Assembly (NCBI RefSeq): GCF_021869535.1
Contig: NW_026262734.1
Coordinates: 80,972,339-81,036,338 of the forward strand
Direction of reading: 5' to 3'
Origin: Mytilus californianus
Lineage: Eukaryota; Mollusca; Bivalvia; Mytilida; Mytilidae
Length of the DNA: 64,000 nucleotides
The first letter of the stretch is position 1. Every line of letters begins with the position of its first letter. Below, piece after piece: positions 13,977 to 27,956 of this stretch. The notes below the pieces were generated by a model. That model did no database searches. It saw only the letters and a program-made list of their open reading frames with translations, and had not been told where the DNA came from. The translations under genes were made by a program, and so were the position numbers.

Positions 13977-15723
13977 TGTAACTTTTCTTTACATTTAAAG
14001 TACATTTAATACTTATAGAAGAATAATGTATGGTTAAAAAACTTCAAAAACTTCAAATTGGTTGAAAAAAATGCATGTTTATGTAAGGCTTCCCTTAATT
14101 CGAAAATCTCTATTTTCAGGCACAGGCTCATATAAATTTGACTTTTGAATAACTGTAATAAATCTGATAAATCAAATGAGTGTTCTGTTGCCTTTAATAC
14201 TTATTATATTAAATTCAAGAGTATTTAAAAAGCAAATTTTTGCAATATTTAAATTTTTTAGGCCAAAATCTTGACAGTTGAAAATATTTGATTTAAACGT
14301 CAAAAATAAACATCCAAATTTCAATATTAAAATGGCCCTAGTTTCTATAATATATATCCTATGGCCATGAAACTTGGCCAACTATCTTATAATTGCCTAA
14401 GCTTAGGTCATGCAAAGTTTTATTAAAATTGGTCAAGTCTTTCTATCCTATTAGGTCCAAGGACACAGTTATCGTCCTTTGGTTTACGTTGTCTACGAAT
14501 ATAGTCCCTAGTGTGAACAGTGTATAACTTGCATTTTTTTTTGATACACTTTCCCAATTTATTTCTTGATATTTTATGCATGAAATATTAAGTAAGGGGA
14601 TGAAATTACATGTTAAAAAAATTTGGGTGCTGAATCTTTATGTTAAGTAGTGATTTGGTCCAGTTAAAAAAGGTCAAAAATTAGAATGTCTGAAGCTGTC
14701 AAACTGAATTTTAGCCCCCCTTAACACAGAATTGTCAATATTTTGAGTTAGAGCTGGTAGAAGTTTCTATAATTTTGATATTATTTGTATCAATAGTAGT
14801 ACACTACACTGTAAAAATCTTTTTAAGATAGAGCAGGTGTGATTTTTTTAATTTGAATTTATTGTCTAAAAGAAATGCACTACGAAATAACTGTGTTCTC
14901 GGGCCTAAGAGATGAATTCCGTAAATGTAGATTCTGTACTTTGGCAACTTTCCTGAATGGTTTGCTGGTTTCAATTTGTCAAACTCAATAAAAGTAAAGC
15001 ATTTACATCTTTGTTTGACAGAAATTCTGTTTAAATGTCCCATTTTGGCATTATACAGCTAAAATAAGCATTTTAAAGCAGTTTCCATTTTATGCCTAAG
15101 AGCCATGCTGACTTTCTATCTGACAGCTTTTTATGTTCCTGATATTTGTGTTTCTATGCTTAAATCAAATTTAATTAACCATTTGTGAACTCGGAATCTA
15201 GAGAAAAGTAGATTATCACAGAAAAAATGTGCAGAATATTTGTATTTATGTCCCTAGTTAAACAGCCTGTTTGATGTATGTGAAATGTGAAGAGCTTTGT
15301 ACATAAAATCTGTAGTCCATCACAAATATTTCACTAAATCTGTAAAAAAAACACTTTACAATGATCAGTACACCCTATTCATTTCATATGCTACCATAAT
15401 TTTCTTCTTTAGGATAGTAAGTGGTTCAAATATATGCCAAATGAGACTAAAACTACATGCAAGTTTTCCATTGAAAAGTGAAAAACTGGTCATCAGACCA
15501 TTCTGTCTGCAAAAAAAAGTTGAATTCAAGAGTCCTTTTGCAATTAGACTTCTTGTATCATGACATCTTAGCATAGAAATGAGCAAAAAGTAACAAATTT
15601 CAATTTCTTATAGCCTCTGTGTGCATTTTTATATGTAAATATGGGCTACGGCCTAAATCGACTCTAAATAATTCTCAGTCTTACATGGCCTAAGACCATT
15701 TTATACTCATGTGGTATGCTTTT
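13977..15723. repeat. Macrosatellite unit 9
   Basis: Markers: G start, 344 T, 400-401 GG, 567 G, 1174 G, 1690 A. Private substitutions lie near 14186, 14192 and 14486. The first two alter the end of the small minus-strand 69-codon ORF. Confidence 0.95.
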
Positions 15724-17470
15724 TGTAACTTTTCTTTACATTTAAAGTACATTTAATACTTATAGAAGAATAATGTATGGTTAAAAAACTTCAAAAACTT
15801 CAAATTGGTTGAAAAAAATGCATGTTTATGTAAGGCTTCCCTTAATTCGAAAATCTCTATTTTCAGGCACAGGCTCATATAAATTTGACTTTTGAATAAC
15901 TGTAATAAATCTGATAAATCAAATGAGTGTTCCGTTGCTTTTAATACTTATTATATTAAATTCAAGAGTATTTAAAAAGCAAATTTTTGCAATATTTAAA
16001 TTTTTTAGGCCAAAATCTTGACAGTTGAAAATATTTGATTTAAACGTCAAAAATAAACATCCAAATTTCAATATTAAAATGGCCCTAGTTTCTATAATAT
16101 ATATCCTATGGCCATGAAACTTGGCCAACTATCTTATAATTGCCTAAGCTTAGGTCATGCAAAGTTTTATTAAAATTGGTCAAGTCTTTCTATCCTATTA
16201 GGTCCAAGGACACAGTTATCGTCCTTTGGTTTTCGTTGTCTACGAATATAGTCCCTAGTGTGAACAGTGTATAACTTGCATTTTTTTTTGATACACTTTC
16301 CCAATTTATTTCTTGATATTTTATGCATGAAATATTAAGTAAGGGGATGAAATTACATGTTAAAAAAATTTGGGTGCTGAATCTTTATGTTAAGTAGTGA
16401 TTTGGTCCAGTTAAAAAAGGTCAAAAATTAGAATGTCTGAAGCTGTCAAACTGAATTTTAGCCCCCCTTAACACAGAATTGTCAATATTTTGAGTTAGAG
16501 CTGGTAGAAGTTTCTATAATTTTGATATTATTTGTATCAATAGTAGTACACTACACTGTAAAAATCTTTTTAAGATAGAGCAGGTGTGATTTTTTTAATT
16601 TGAATTTATTGTCTAAAAGAAATGCACTACGAAATAACTGTGTTCTCGGGCCTAAGAGATGAATTCCGTAAATGTAGATTCTGTACTTTGGCAACTTTCC
16701 TGAATGGTTTGCTGGTTTCAATTTGTCAAACTCAATAAAAGTAAAGCATTTACATCTTTGTTTGACAGAAATTCTGTTTAAATGTCCCATTTTGGCATTA
16801 TACAGCTAAAATAAGCATTTTAAAGCAGTTTCCATTTTATGCCTAAGAGCCATGCTGACTTTCTATCTGACAGCTTTTTATGTTCCTGATATTTGTGTTT
16901 CTATGCTTAAATCAAATTTAATTAACCATTTGTGAACTTGGAATCTAGAGAAAAGTAGATTATCACAGAAAAAATGTGCAGAATATTTGTATTTATGTCC
17001 CTAGTTAAACAGCCTGTTTGATGTATGTGAAATGTGAAGAGCTTTGTACATAAAATCTGTAGTCCATCACAAATATTTCACTAAATCTGTAAAAAAAACA
17101 CTTTACAATGATCAGTACACCCTATTCATTTCATATGCTACCATAATTTTCTTCTTTAGGATAGTAAGTGGTTCAAATATATGCCAAATGAGACTAAAAC
17201 TACATGCAAGTTTTCCATTGAAAAGTGAAAAACTGGTCATCAGACCATTCTGTCTGCAAAAAAAAGTTGAATTCAAGAGTCCTTTTGCAATTAGACTTCT
17301 TGTATCATGACATCTTAGCATAGAAATGAGCAAAAAGTAACAAATTTCAATTTCTTATAGCCTCTGTGTGCATTTTTATATGTAAATATGGGCTACGGCC
17401 TAAATCGACTCTAAATAATTCTCAGTCTTACATGGCCTAAGACCATTTTATACTCATGTGGTATGCTTTT
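15724..17470. repeat. Macrosatellite unit 10
   Basis: Markers: G start, 344 T, 400-401 GG, 567 G, 1174 G, 1690 A. It has a private C-to-T near 16939. Confidence 0.95.
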
Positions 17471-19218
17471 TGTAACTTTTCTTTACATTTAAAGTACATT
17501 TAATACTTATAGAAGAATAATGTATGGTTAAAAAACTTCAAAAACTTCAAATTGGTTGAAAAAAATGCATGTTTATGTAAGGCTTCCCTTAATTCGAAAA
17601 TCTCTATTTTCAGGCACAGGCTCATATAAATTTGACTTTTGAATAACTGTAATAAATCTGATAAATCAAATGAGTGTTCCGTTGCTTTTAATACTTATTA
17701 TATTAAATTCAAGAGTATTTAAAAAGCAAATTTTTGCAATATTTAAATTTTTTAGGCCAAAATCTTGACAGTTGAAAATATTTGATTTAAACGTCAAAAA
17801 TAAACATCCAAATTTCAATATTAAAATGGCCCTAGTTTCTATAATATATATCCTATGGCCATGAAACTTGGCCAACTATCTTATAATTGCCTAAGCTTAG
17901 GTCATGCAAAGTTTTATTAAAATTGGTCAAGTCTTTCTATCCTATTAGGTCCAAGGACACAGTTATCGTCCTTTGGTTTTCGTTGTCTACGAATATAGTC
18001 CCTAGTGTGAACAGTGTATAACTTGCATTTTTTTTTGATACACTTTCCCAATTTATTTCTTGATATTTTATGCATGAAATATTAAGTAAGGGGATGAAAT
18101 TACATGTTAAAAAAATTTGGGTGCTGAATCTTTATGTTAAGTAGTGATTTGGTCCAGTTAAAAAAGGTCAAAAATTAGAATGTCTGAAGCTGTCAAACTG
18201 AATTTTAGCCCCCCTTAACACAGAATTGTCAATATTTTGAGTTAGAGCTGGTAGAAGTTTCTATAATTTTGATATTATTTGTATCAATAGTAGTACACTA
18301 CACTGTAAAAATCTTTTTAAGATAGAGCAGGTGTGATTTTTTTAATTTGAATTTATTGTCTAAAAGAAATGCACTACGAAATAACTGTGTTCTCGGGCCT
18401 AAGAGATGAATTCCGTAAATGTAGATTCTGTACTTTGGCAACTTTCCTGAATGGTTTGCTGGTTTCAATTTGTCAAACTCAATAAAAGTAAAGCATTTAC
18501 ATCTTTGTTTGACAGAAATTCTGTTTAAATGTCCCATTTTGGCATTATACAGCTAAAATAAGCATTTTAAAGCAGTTTCCATTTTATGCCTAAGAGCCAT
18601 GCTGACTTTCTATCTGACAGCTTTTTATGTTCCTGATATTTGTGTTTCTATGCTTAAATCAAATTTAATTAACCATTTGTGAACTCGGAATCTAGAGAAA
18701 AGTAGATTATCACAGAAAAAATGTGCAGAATATTTGTATTTATGTCCCTAGTTAAACAGCCTGTTTGATGTATGTGAAATGTGAAGAGCTTTGTACATAA
18801 AATCTGTAGTCCATCACAAATATTTCACTAAATCTGTAAAAAAAACACTTTACAATGATCAGTACACCCTATTCATTTCATATGCTACCATAATTTTCTT
18901 CTTTAGGATAGTAAGTGGTTCAAATACATGCCAAATGAGACTAAAACTACATGCAAGTTTTCCATTGAAAAGTGAAAAACTGGTCATCAGACCATTCTGT
19001 CTGCAAAAAAAAGTTGAATTCAAGAGTCCTTTTGCAATTAGACTTCTTGTATCATGACATCTTAGCATAGAAATGAGCAAAAAGTAACAAATTTCAATTT
19101 CTTATAGCCTCTGTGTGCATTTTTATATGTAAATATGGGCTACGGCCTAAATCGACTCTGAATAATTCTCAGTCTTACATGGCCTAAGACCATTTTATAC
19201 TCATGTGGTATGCTTTTT
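17471..19218. repeat. Macrosatellite unit 11
   Basis: Markers: G start, 344 T, 400-401 GG, 567 G, 1174 G, 1690 G. It has a private T-to-C near 18927. It ends in the first of the 8-T junctions, giving 1748 bp. Confidence 0.95.
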
Positions 19219-20966
19219 TTTAACTTTTCTTTACATTTAAAGTACATTTAATACTTATAGAAGAATAATGTATGGTTAAAAAACTTCAAAAACTTCAAAT
19301 TGGTTGAAAAAAATGCATGTTTATGTAAGGCTTCCCTTAATTCGAAAATCTCTATTTTCAGGCACAGGCTCATATAAATTTGACTTTTGAATAACTGTAA
19401 TAAATCTGATAAATCAAATGAGTGTTCCGTTGCTTTTAATACTTATTATATTAAATTCAAGAGTATTTAAAAAGCAAATTTTTGCAATATTTAAATTTTT
19501 TAGGCCAAAATCTTGACAGTTGAAAATATTTGATTTAAACGTCAAAAATAAACATCCAAATTTCAATATTAAAATGGCCCTAGTTTCTATAATATATATC
19601 CTATGGCCATGAAACTTAACCAACTATCTTATAATTGCCTAAGCTTAGGTCATGCAAAGTTTTATTAAAATTGGTCAAGTCTTTCTATCCTATTAGGTCC
19701 AAGGACACAGTTATCGTCCTTTGGTTTTCGTTGTCTACGAATATAGTCCCTAGTGTGAACAGTGTATAACTTGCATTTTTTTTTGATACACTTTCCCAAT
19801 TTATTTCTTGATATTTTATGCATGAAATATTAAGTAAGGGGATGAAATTACATGTTAAAAAAATTTGGGTGCTGAATCTTTATGTTAAGTAGTGATTTGG
19901 TCCAGTTAAAAAAGGTCAAAAATTAGAATGTCTGAAGCTGTCAAACTGAATTTTAGCCCCCCTTAACACAGAATTGTCAATATTTTGAGTTAGAGCTGGT
20001 AGAAGTTTCTATAATTTTGATATTATTTGTATCAATAGTAGTACACTACACTGTAAAAATCTTTTTAAGATAGAGCAGGTGTGATTTTTTTAATTTGAAT
20101 TTATTGTCTAAAAGAAATGCACTACGAAATAACTGTGTTCTCGGGCCTAAGAGATGAATTCCGTAAATGTAGATTCTGTACTTTGGCAACTTTCCTGAAT
20201 GGTTTGCTGGTTTCAATTTGTCAAACTCAATAAAAGTAAAGCATTTACATCTTTGTTTGACAGAAATTCTGTTTAAATGTCCCATTTTGGCATTATACAG
20301 CTAAAATAAGCATTTTAAAGCAGTTTCCATTTTATGCCTAAGAGCCATGCTGACTTTCTATCTGACAGCTTTTTATGTTCCTGATATTTGTGTTTCTATG
20401 CTTAAATCAAATTTAATTAACCATTTGTGAACTCGGAATCTAGAGAAAAGTAGATTATCACAGAAAAAATGTGCAGAATATTTGTATTTATGTCCCTAGT
20501 TAAACAGCCTGTTTGATGTATGTGAAATGTGAAGAGCTTTGTACATAAAATCTGTAGTCCATCACAAATATTTCACTAAATCTGTAAAAAAAACACTTTA
20601 CAATGATCAGTACACCCTATTCATTTCATATGCTACCATAATTTTCTTCTTTAGGATAGTAAGTGGTTCAAATATATGCCAAATGAGACTAAAACTACAT
20701 GCAAGTTTTCCATTGAAAAGTGAAAAACTGGTCATCAGACCATTCTGTCTGCAAAAAAAAGTTGAATTCAAGAGTCCTTTTGCAATTAGACTTCTTGTAT
20801 CATGACATCTTAGCATAGAAATGAGCAAAAAGTAACAAATTTCAATTTCTTATAGCCTCTGTGTGCATTTTTATATGTAAATATGGGCTACGGCCTAAAT
20901 CGACTCTGAATAATTCTCAGTCTTACATGGCCTAAGACCATTTTATACTCATGTGGTATGCTTTTT
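19219..20966. repeat. Macrosatellite unit 12
   Basis: Markers: T start (8 T), 344 T, 400-401 AA, 567 G, 1174 G, 1690 G. Confidence 0.95.
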
Positions 20967-22713
20967 TTTAACTTTTCTTTACATTTAAAGTACATTTAAT
21001 ACTTATAGAAGAATAATGTATGGTTAAAAAACTTCAAAAACTTCAAATTGGTTGAAAAAAATGCATGTTTATGTAAGGCTTCCCTTAATTCGAAAATCTC
21101 TATTTTCAGGCACAGGCTCATATAAATTTGACTTTTGAATAACTGTAATAAATCTGATAAATCAAATGAGTGTTCCGTTGCTTTTAATACTTATTATATT
21201 AAATTCAAGAGTATTTAAAAAGCAAATTTTTGCAATATTTAAATTTTTTAGGCCAAAATCTTGACAGTTGAAAATATTTGATTTAAACGTCAAAAATAAA
21301 CATCCAAATTTCAATATTAAAATGGCCCTAGTTTCTATAATATATATCCTATGGCCATGAAACTTAACCAACTATCTTATAATTGCCTAAGCTTAGGTCA
21401 TGCAAAGTTTTATTAAAATTGGTCAAGTCTTTCTATCCTATTAGGTCCAAGGACACAGTTATCGTCCTTTGGTTTTCGTTGTCTACGAATATAGTCCCTA
21501 GTGTGAACAGTGTATAACTTGCATTTTTTTTTGATACACTTTCCCAATTTATTTCTTGATATTTTATGCATGAAATATTAAGTAAGGGGATGAAATTACA
21601 TGTTAAAAAAATTTGGGTGCTGAATCTTTATGTTAAGTAGTGATTTGGTCCAGTTAAAAAAGGTCAAAAATTAGAATGTCTGAAGCTGTCAAACTGAATT
21701 TTAGCCCCCCTTAACACAGAATTGTCAATATTTTGAGTTAGAGCTGGTAGAAGTTTCTATAATTTTGATATTATTTGTATCAATAGTAGTACACTACACT
21801 GTAAAAATCTTTTTAAGATAGAGCAGGTGTGATTTTTTTAATTTGAATTTATTGTCTAAAAGAAATGCACTACGAAATAACTGTGTTCTCGGGCCTAAGA
21901 GATGAATTCCGTAAATGTAGATTCTGTACTTTGGCAACTTTCCTGAATGGTTTGCTGGTTTCAATTTGTCAAACTCAATAAAAGTAAAGCATTTACATCT
22001 TTGTTTGACAGAAATTCTGTTTAAATGTCCCATTTTGGCATTATACAGCTAAAATAAGCATTTTAAAGCAGTTTCCATTTTATGCCTAAGAGCCATGCTG
22101 ACTTTCTATCTGACAGCTTTTTATGTTCCTGATATTTGTGTTTCTATGCTTAAATCAAATTTAATTAACCATTTGTGAACTCGGAATCTAGAGAAAAGTA
22201 GATTATCACAGAAAAAATGTGCAGAATATTTGTATTTATGTCCCTAGTTAAACAGCCTGTTTGATGTATGTGAAATGTGAAGAGCTTTGTACATAAAATC
22301 TGTAGTCCATCACAAATATTTCACTAAATCTGTAAAAAAAACACTTTACAATGATCAGTACACCCTATTCATTTCATATGCTACCATAATTTTCTTCTTT
22401 AGGATAGTAAGTGGTTCAAATATATGCCAAATGAGACTAAAACTACATGCAAGTTTTCCATTGAAAAGTGAAAAACTGGTCATCAGACCATTCTGTCTGC
22501 AAAAAAAAGTTGAATTCAAGAGTCCTTTTGCAATTAGACTTCTTGTATCATGACATCTTAGCATAGAAATGAGCAAAAAGTAACAAATTTCAATTTCTTA
22601 TAGCCTCTGTGTGCATTTTTATATGTAAATATGGGCTACGGCCTAAATCGACTCTAAATAATTCTCAGTCTTACATGGCCTAAGACCATTTTATACTCAT
22701 GTGGTATGCTTTT
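20967..22713. repeat. Macrosatellite unit 13
   Basis: Markers: T start (8 T), 344 T, 400-401 AA, 567 G, 1174 G, 1690 A. Confidence 0.95.
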
Positions 22714-24461
22714 TGTAACTTTTCTTTACATTTAAAGTACATTTAATACTTATAGAAGAATAATGTATGGTTAAAAAACTTCAAAAACTTCAAATTGGTT
22801 GAAAAAAATGCATGTTTATGTAAGGCTTCCCTTAATTCGAAAATCTCTATTTTCAGGCACAGGCTCATATAAATTTGACTTTTGAATAACTGTAATAAAT
22901 CTGATAAATCAAATGAGTGTTCCGTTGCTTTTAATACTTATTATATTAAATTCAAGAGTATTTAAAAAGCAAATTTTTGCAATATTTAAATTTTTTTAGG
23001 CCAAAATCTTGACAGTTGAAAATATTTGATTTAAACGTCAAAAATAAACATCCAAATTTCAATATTAAAATGGCCCTAGTTTCTATAATATATATCCTAT
23101 GGCCATGAAACTTGGCCAACTATCTTATAATTGCCTAAGCTTAGGTCATGCAAAGTTTTATTAAAATTGGTCAAGTCTTTCTATCCTATTAGGTCCAAGG
23201 ACACAGTTATCGTCCTTTGGTTTTCGTTGTCTACGAATATAGTCCCTAGTGTGAACAGTGTATAACTTGCATTTTTTTTTGATACACTTTCCCAATTTAT
23301 TTCTTGATATTTTATGCATGAAATATTAAGTAAGGGGATGAAATTACATGTTAAAAAAATTTGGGTGCTGAATCTTTATGTTAAGTAGTGATTTGGTCCA
23401 GTTAAAAAAGGTCAAAAATTAGAATGTCTGAAGCTGTCAAACTGAATTTTAGCCCCCCTTAACACAGAATTGTCAATATTTTGAGTTAGAGCTGGTAGAA
23501 GTTTCTATAATTTTGATATTATTTGTATCAATAGTAGTACACTACACTGTAAAAATCTTTTTAAGATAGAGCAGGTGTGATTTTTTTAATTTGAATTTAT
23601 TGTCTAAAAGAAATGCACTACGAAATAACTGTGTTCTCGGGCCTAAGAGATGAATTCCGTAAATGTAGATTCTGTACTTTGGCAACTTTCCTGAATGGTT
23701 TGCTGGTTTCAATTTGTCAAACTCAATAAAAGTAAAGCATTTACATCTTTGTTTGACAGAAATTCTGTTTAAATGTCCCATTTTGGCATTATACAGCTAA
23801 AATAAGCATTTTAAAGCAGTTTCCATTTTATGCCTAAGAGCCATGCTGACTTTCTATCTGACAGCTTTTTATGTTCCTGATATTTGTGTTTCTATGCTTA
23901 AATCAAATTTAATTAACCATTTGTGAACTCGGAATCTAGAGAAAAGTAGATTATCACAGAAAAAATGTGCAGAATATTTGTATTTATGTCCCTAGTTAAA
24001 CAGCCTGTTTGATGTATGTGAAATGTGAAGAGCTTTGTACATAAAATCTGTAGTCCATCACAAATATTTCACTAAATCTGTAAAAAAAACACTTTACAAT
24101 GATCAGTACACCCTATTCATTTCATATGCTACCATAATTTTCTTCTTTAGGATAGTAAGTGGTTCAAATATATGCCAAATGAGACTAAAACTACATGCAA
24201 GTTTTCCATTGAAAAGTGAAAAACTGGTCATCAGACCATTCTGTCTGCAAAAAAAAGTTGAATTCAAGAGTCCTTTTGCAATTAGACTTCTTGTATCATG
24301 ACATCTTAGCATAGAAATGAGCAAAAAGTAACAAATTTCAATTTCTTATAGCCTCTGTGTGCATTTTTATATGTAAATATGGGCTACGGCCTAAATCGAC
24401 TCTAAATAATTCTCAGTCTTACATGGCCTAAGACCATTTTATACTCATGTGGTATGCTTTT
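22714..24461. repeat. Macrosatellite unit 14
   Basis: Markers: G start, 344 T, 400-401 GG, 567 G, 1174 G, 1690 A. A private extra T in the T-run near 22997 breaks the small minus-strand 69-codon ORF that is open in the other units. Confidence 0.95.
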
Positions 24462-26209
24462 TGTAACTTTTCTTTACATTTAAAGTACATTTAATACTTA
24501 TAGAAGAATAATGTATGGTTAAAAAACTTCAAAAACTTCAAATTGGTTGAAAAAAATGCATGTTTATGTAAGGCTTCCCTTAATTCGAAAATCTCTATTT
24601 TCAGGCACAGGCTCATATAAATTTGACTTTTGAATAACTGTAATAAATCTGATAAATCAAATGAGTGTTCCGTTGCTTTTAATACTTATTATATTAAATT
24701 CAAGAGTATTTAAAAAGCAAATTTTTGCAATATTTAAATTTTTTAGGCCAAAATCTTGACAGTTGAAAATATTTGATTTAAACGTCAAAAATAAACATCC
24801 AAATTTCAATATTAAAATGGCCCTAGTTTCTATAATATATATCCTATGGCCATGAAACTTGGCCAACTATCTTATAATTGCCTAAGCTTAGGTCATGCAA
24901 AGTTTTATTAAAATTGGTCAAGTCTTTCTATCCTATTAGGTCCAAGGACACAGTTATCGTCCTTTGGTTTTCGTTGTCTACGAATATAGTCCCTAGTGTG
25001 AACAGTGTATAACTTGCATTTTTTTTTGATACACTTTCCCAATTTATTTCTTGATATTTTATGCATGAAATATTAAGTAAGGGGATGAAATTACATGTTA
25101 AAAAAATTTGGGTGCTGAATCTTTATGTTAAGTAGTGATTTGGTCCAGTTAAAAAAGGTCAAAAATTAGAATGTCTGAAGCTGTCAAACTGAATTTTAGC
25201 CCCCCTTAACACAGAATTGTCAATATTTTGAGTTAGAGCTGGTAGAAGTTTCTATAATTTTGATATTATTTGTATCAATAGTAGTACACTACACTGTAAA
25301 AATCTTTTTAAGATAGAGCAGGTGTGATTTTTTTAATTTGAATTTATTGTCTAAAAGAAATGCACTACGAAATAACTGTGTTCTCGGGCCTAAGAGATGA
25401 ATTCCGTAAATGTAGATTCTGTACTTTGGCAACTTTCCTGAATGGTTTGCTGGTTTCAATTTGTCAAACTCAATAAAAGTAAAGCATTTACATCTTTGTT
25501 TGACAGAAATTCTGTTTAAATGTCCCATTTTGGCATTATACAGCTAAAATAAGCATTTTAAAGCAGTTTCCATTTTATGCCTAAGAGCCATGCTGACTTT
25601 CTATCTGACAGCTTTTTATGTTCCTGATATTTGTTTTTCTATGCTTAAATCAAATTTAATTAACCATTTGTGAACTCGGAATCTAGAGAAAAGTAGATTA
25701 TCACAGAAAAAATGTGCAGAATATTTGTATTTATGTCCCTAGTTAAACAGCCTGTTTGATGTATGTGAAATGTGAAGAGCTTTGTACATAAAATCTGTAG
25801 TCCATCACAAATATTTCACTAAATCTGTAAAAAAAACACTTTACAATGATCAGTACACCCTATTCATTTCATATGCTACCATAATTTTCTTCTTTAGGAT
25901 AGTAAGTGGTTCAAATATATGCCAAATGAGACTAAAACTACATGCAAGTTTTCCATTGAAAAGTGAAAAACTGGTCATCAGACCATTCTGTCTGCAAAAA
26001 AAAGTTGAATTCAAGAGTCCTTTTGCAATTAGACTTCTTGTATCATGACATCTTAGCATAGAAATGAGCAAAAAGTAACAAATTTCAATTTCTTATAGCC
26101 TCTGTGTGCATTTTTATATGTAAATATGGGCTACGGCCTAAATCGACTCTGAATAATTCTCAGTCTTACATGGCCTAAGACCATTTTATACTCATGTGGT
26201 ATGCTTTTT
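24462..26209. repeat. Macrosatellite unit 15
   Basis: Markers: G start, 344 T, 400-401 GG, 567 G, 1174 T (otherwise only units 3 and 4), 1690 G. Confidence 0.95.
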
Positions 26210-27956
26210 TTTAACTTTTCTTTACATTTAAAGTACATTTAATACTTATAGAAAAATAATGTATGGTTAAAAAACTTCAAAAACTTCAAATTGGTTGAAA
26301 AAAATGCATGTTTATGTAAGGCTTCCCTTAATTCGAAAATCTCTATTTTCAGGCACAGGCTCATATAAATTTGACTTTTGAATAACTGTAATAAATCTGA
26401 TAAATCAAATGAGTGTTCCGTTGCTTTTAATACTTATTATATTAAATTCAAGAGTATTTAAAAAGCAAATTTTTGCAATATTTAAATTTTTTAGGCCAAA
26501 ATCTTGACAGTTGAAAATATTTGATTTAAACGTCAAAAATAAACATCCAAATTTCAATATTAAAATGGCCCTAGTTTCTATAATATATATCCTATGGCCA
26601 TGAAACTTAACCAACTATCTTATAATTGCCTAAGCTTAGGTCATGCAAAGTTTTATTAAAATTGGTCAAGTCTTTCTATCCTATTAGGTCCAAGGACACA
26701 GTTATCGTCCTTTGGTTTTCGTTGTCTACGAATATAGTCCCTAGTGTGAACAGTGTATAACTTGCATTTTTTTTTGATACACTTTCCCAATTTATTTCTT
26801 GATATTTTATGCATGAAATATTAAGTAAGGGGATGAAATTACATGTTAAAAAAATTTGGGTGCTGAATCTTTATGTTAAGTAGTGATTTGGTCCAGTTAA
26901 AAAAGGTCAAAAATTAGAATGTCTGAAGCTGTCAAACTGAATTTTAGCCCCCCTTAACACAGAATTGTCAATATTTTGAGTTAGAGCTGGTAGAAGTTTC
27001 TATAATTTTGATATTATTTGTATCAATAGTAGTACACTACACTGTAAAAATCTTTTTAAGATAGAGCAGGTGTGATTTTTTTAATTTGAATTTATTGTCT
27101 AAAAGAAATGCACTACGAAATAACTGTGTTCTCGGGCCTAAGAGATGAATTCCGTAAATGTAGATTCTGTACTTTGGCAACTTTCCTGAATGGTTTGCTG
27201 GTTTCAATTTGTCAAACTCAATAAAAGTAAAGCATTTACATCTTTGTTTGACAGAAATTCTGTTTAAATGTCCCATTTTGGCATTATACAGCTAAAATAA
27301 GCATTTTAAAGCAGTTTCCATTTTATGCCTAAGAGCCATGCTGACTTTCTATCTGACAGCTTTTTATGTTCCTGATATTTGTGTTTCTATGCTTAAATCA
27401 AATTTAATTAACCATTTGTGAACTCGGAATCTAGAGAAAAGTAGATTATCACAGAAAAAATGTGCAGAATATTTGTATTTATGTCCCTAGTTAAACAGCC
27501 TGTTTGATGTATGTGAAATGTGAAGAGCTTTGTACATAAAATCTGTAGTCCATCACAAATATTTCACTAAATCTGTAAAAAAAACACTTTACAATGATCA
27601 GTACACCCTATTCATTTCATATGCTACCATAATTTTCTTCTTTAGGATAGTAAGTGGTTCAAATATATGCCAAATGAGACTAAAACTACATGCAAGTTTT
27701 CCATTGAAAAGTGAAAAACTGGTCATCAGACCATTCTGTCTGCAAAAAAAAGTTGAATTCAAGAGTCCTTTTGCAATTAGACTTCTTGTATCATGACATC
27801 TTAGCATAGAAATGAGCAAAAAGAAACAAATTTCAATTTCTTATAGCCTCTGTGTGCATTTTTATATGTAAATATGGGCTACGGCCTAAATCGACTCTAA
27901 ATAATTCTCAGTCTTACATGGCCTAAGACCATTTTATACTCATGTGGTATGCTTTT
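26210..27956. repeat. Macrosatellite unit 16
   Basis: Markers: T start (8 T), 344 T, 400-401 AA, 567 G, 1174 G, 1690 A. Private substitutions lie near 26254 and 27824. Confidence 0.95.
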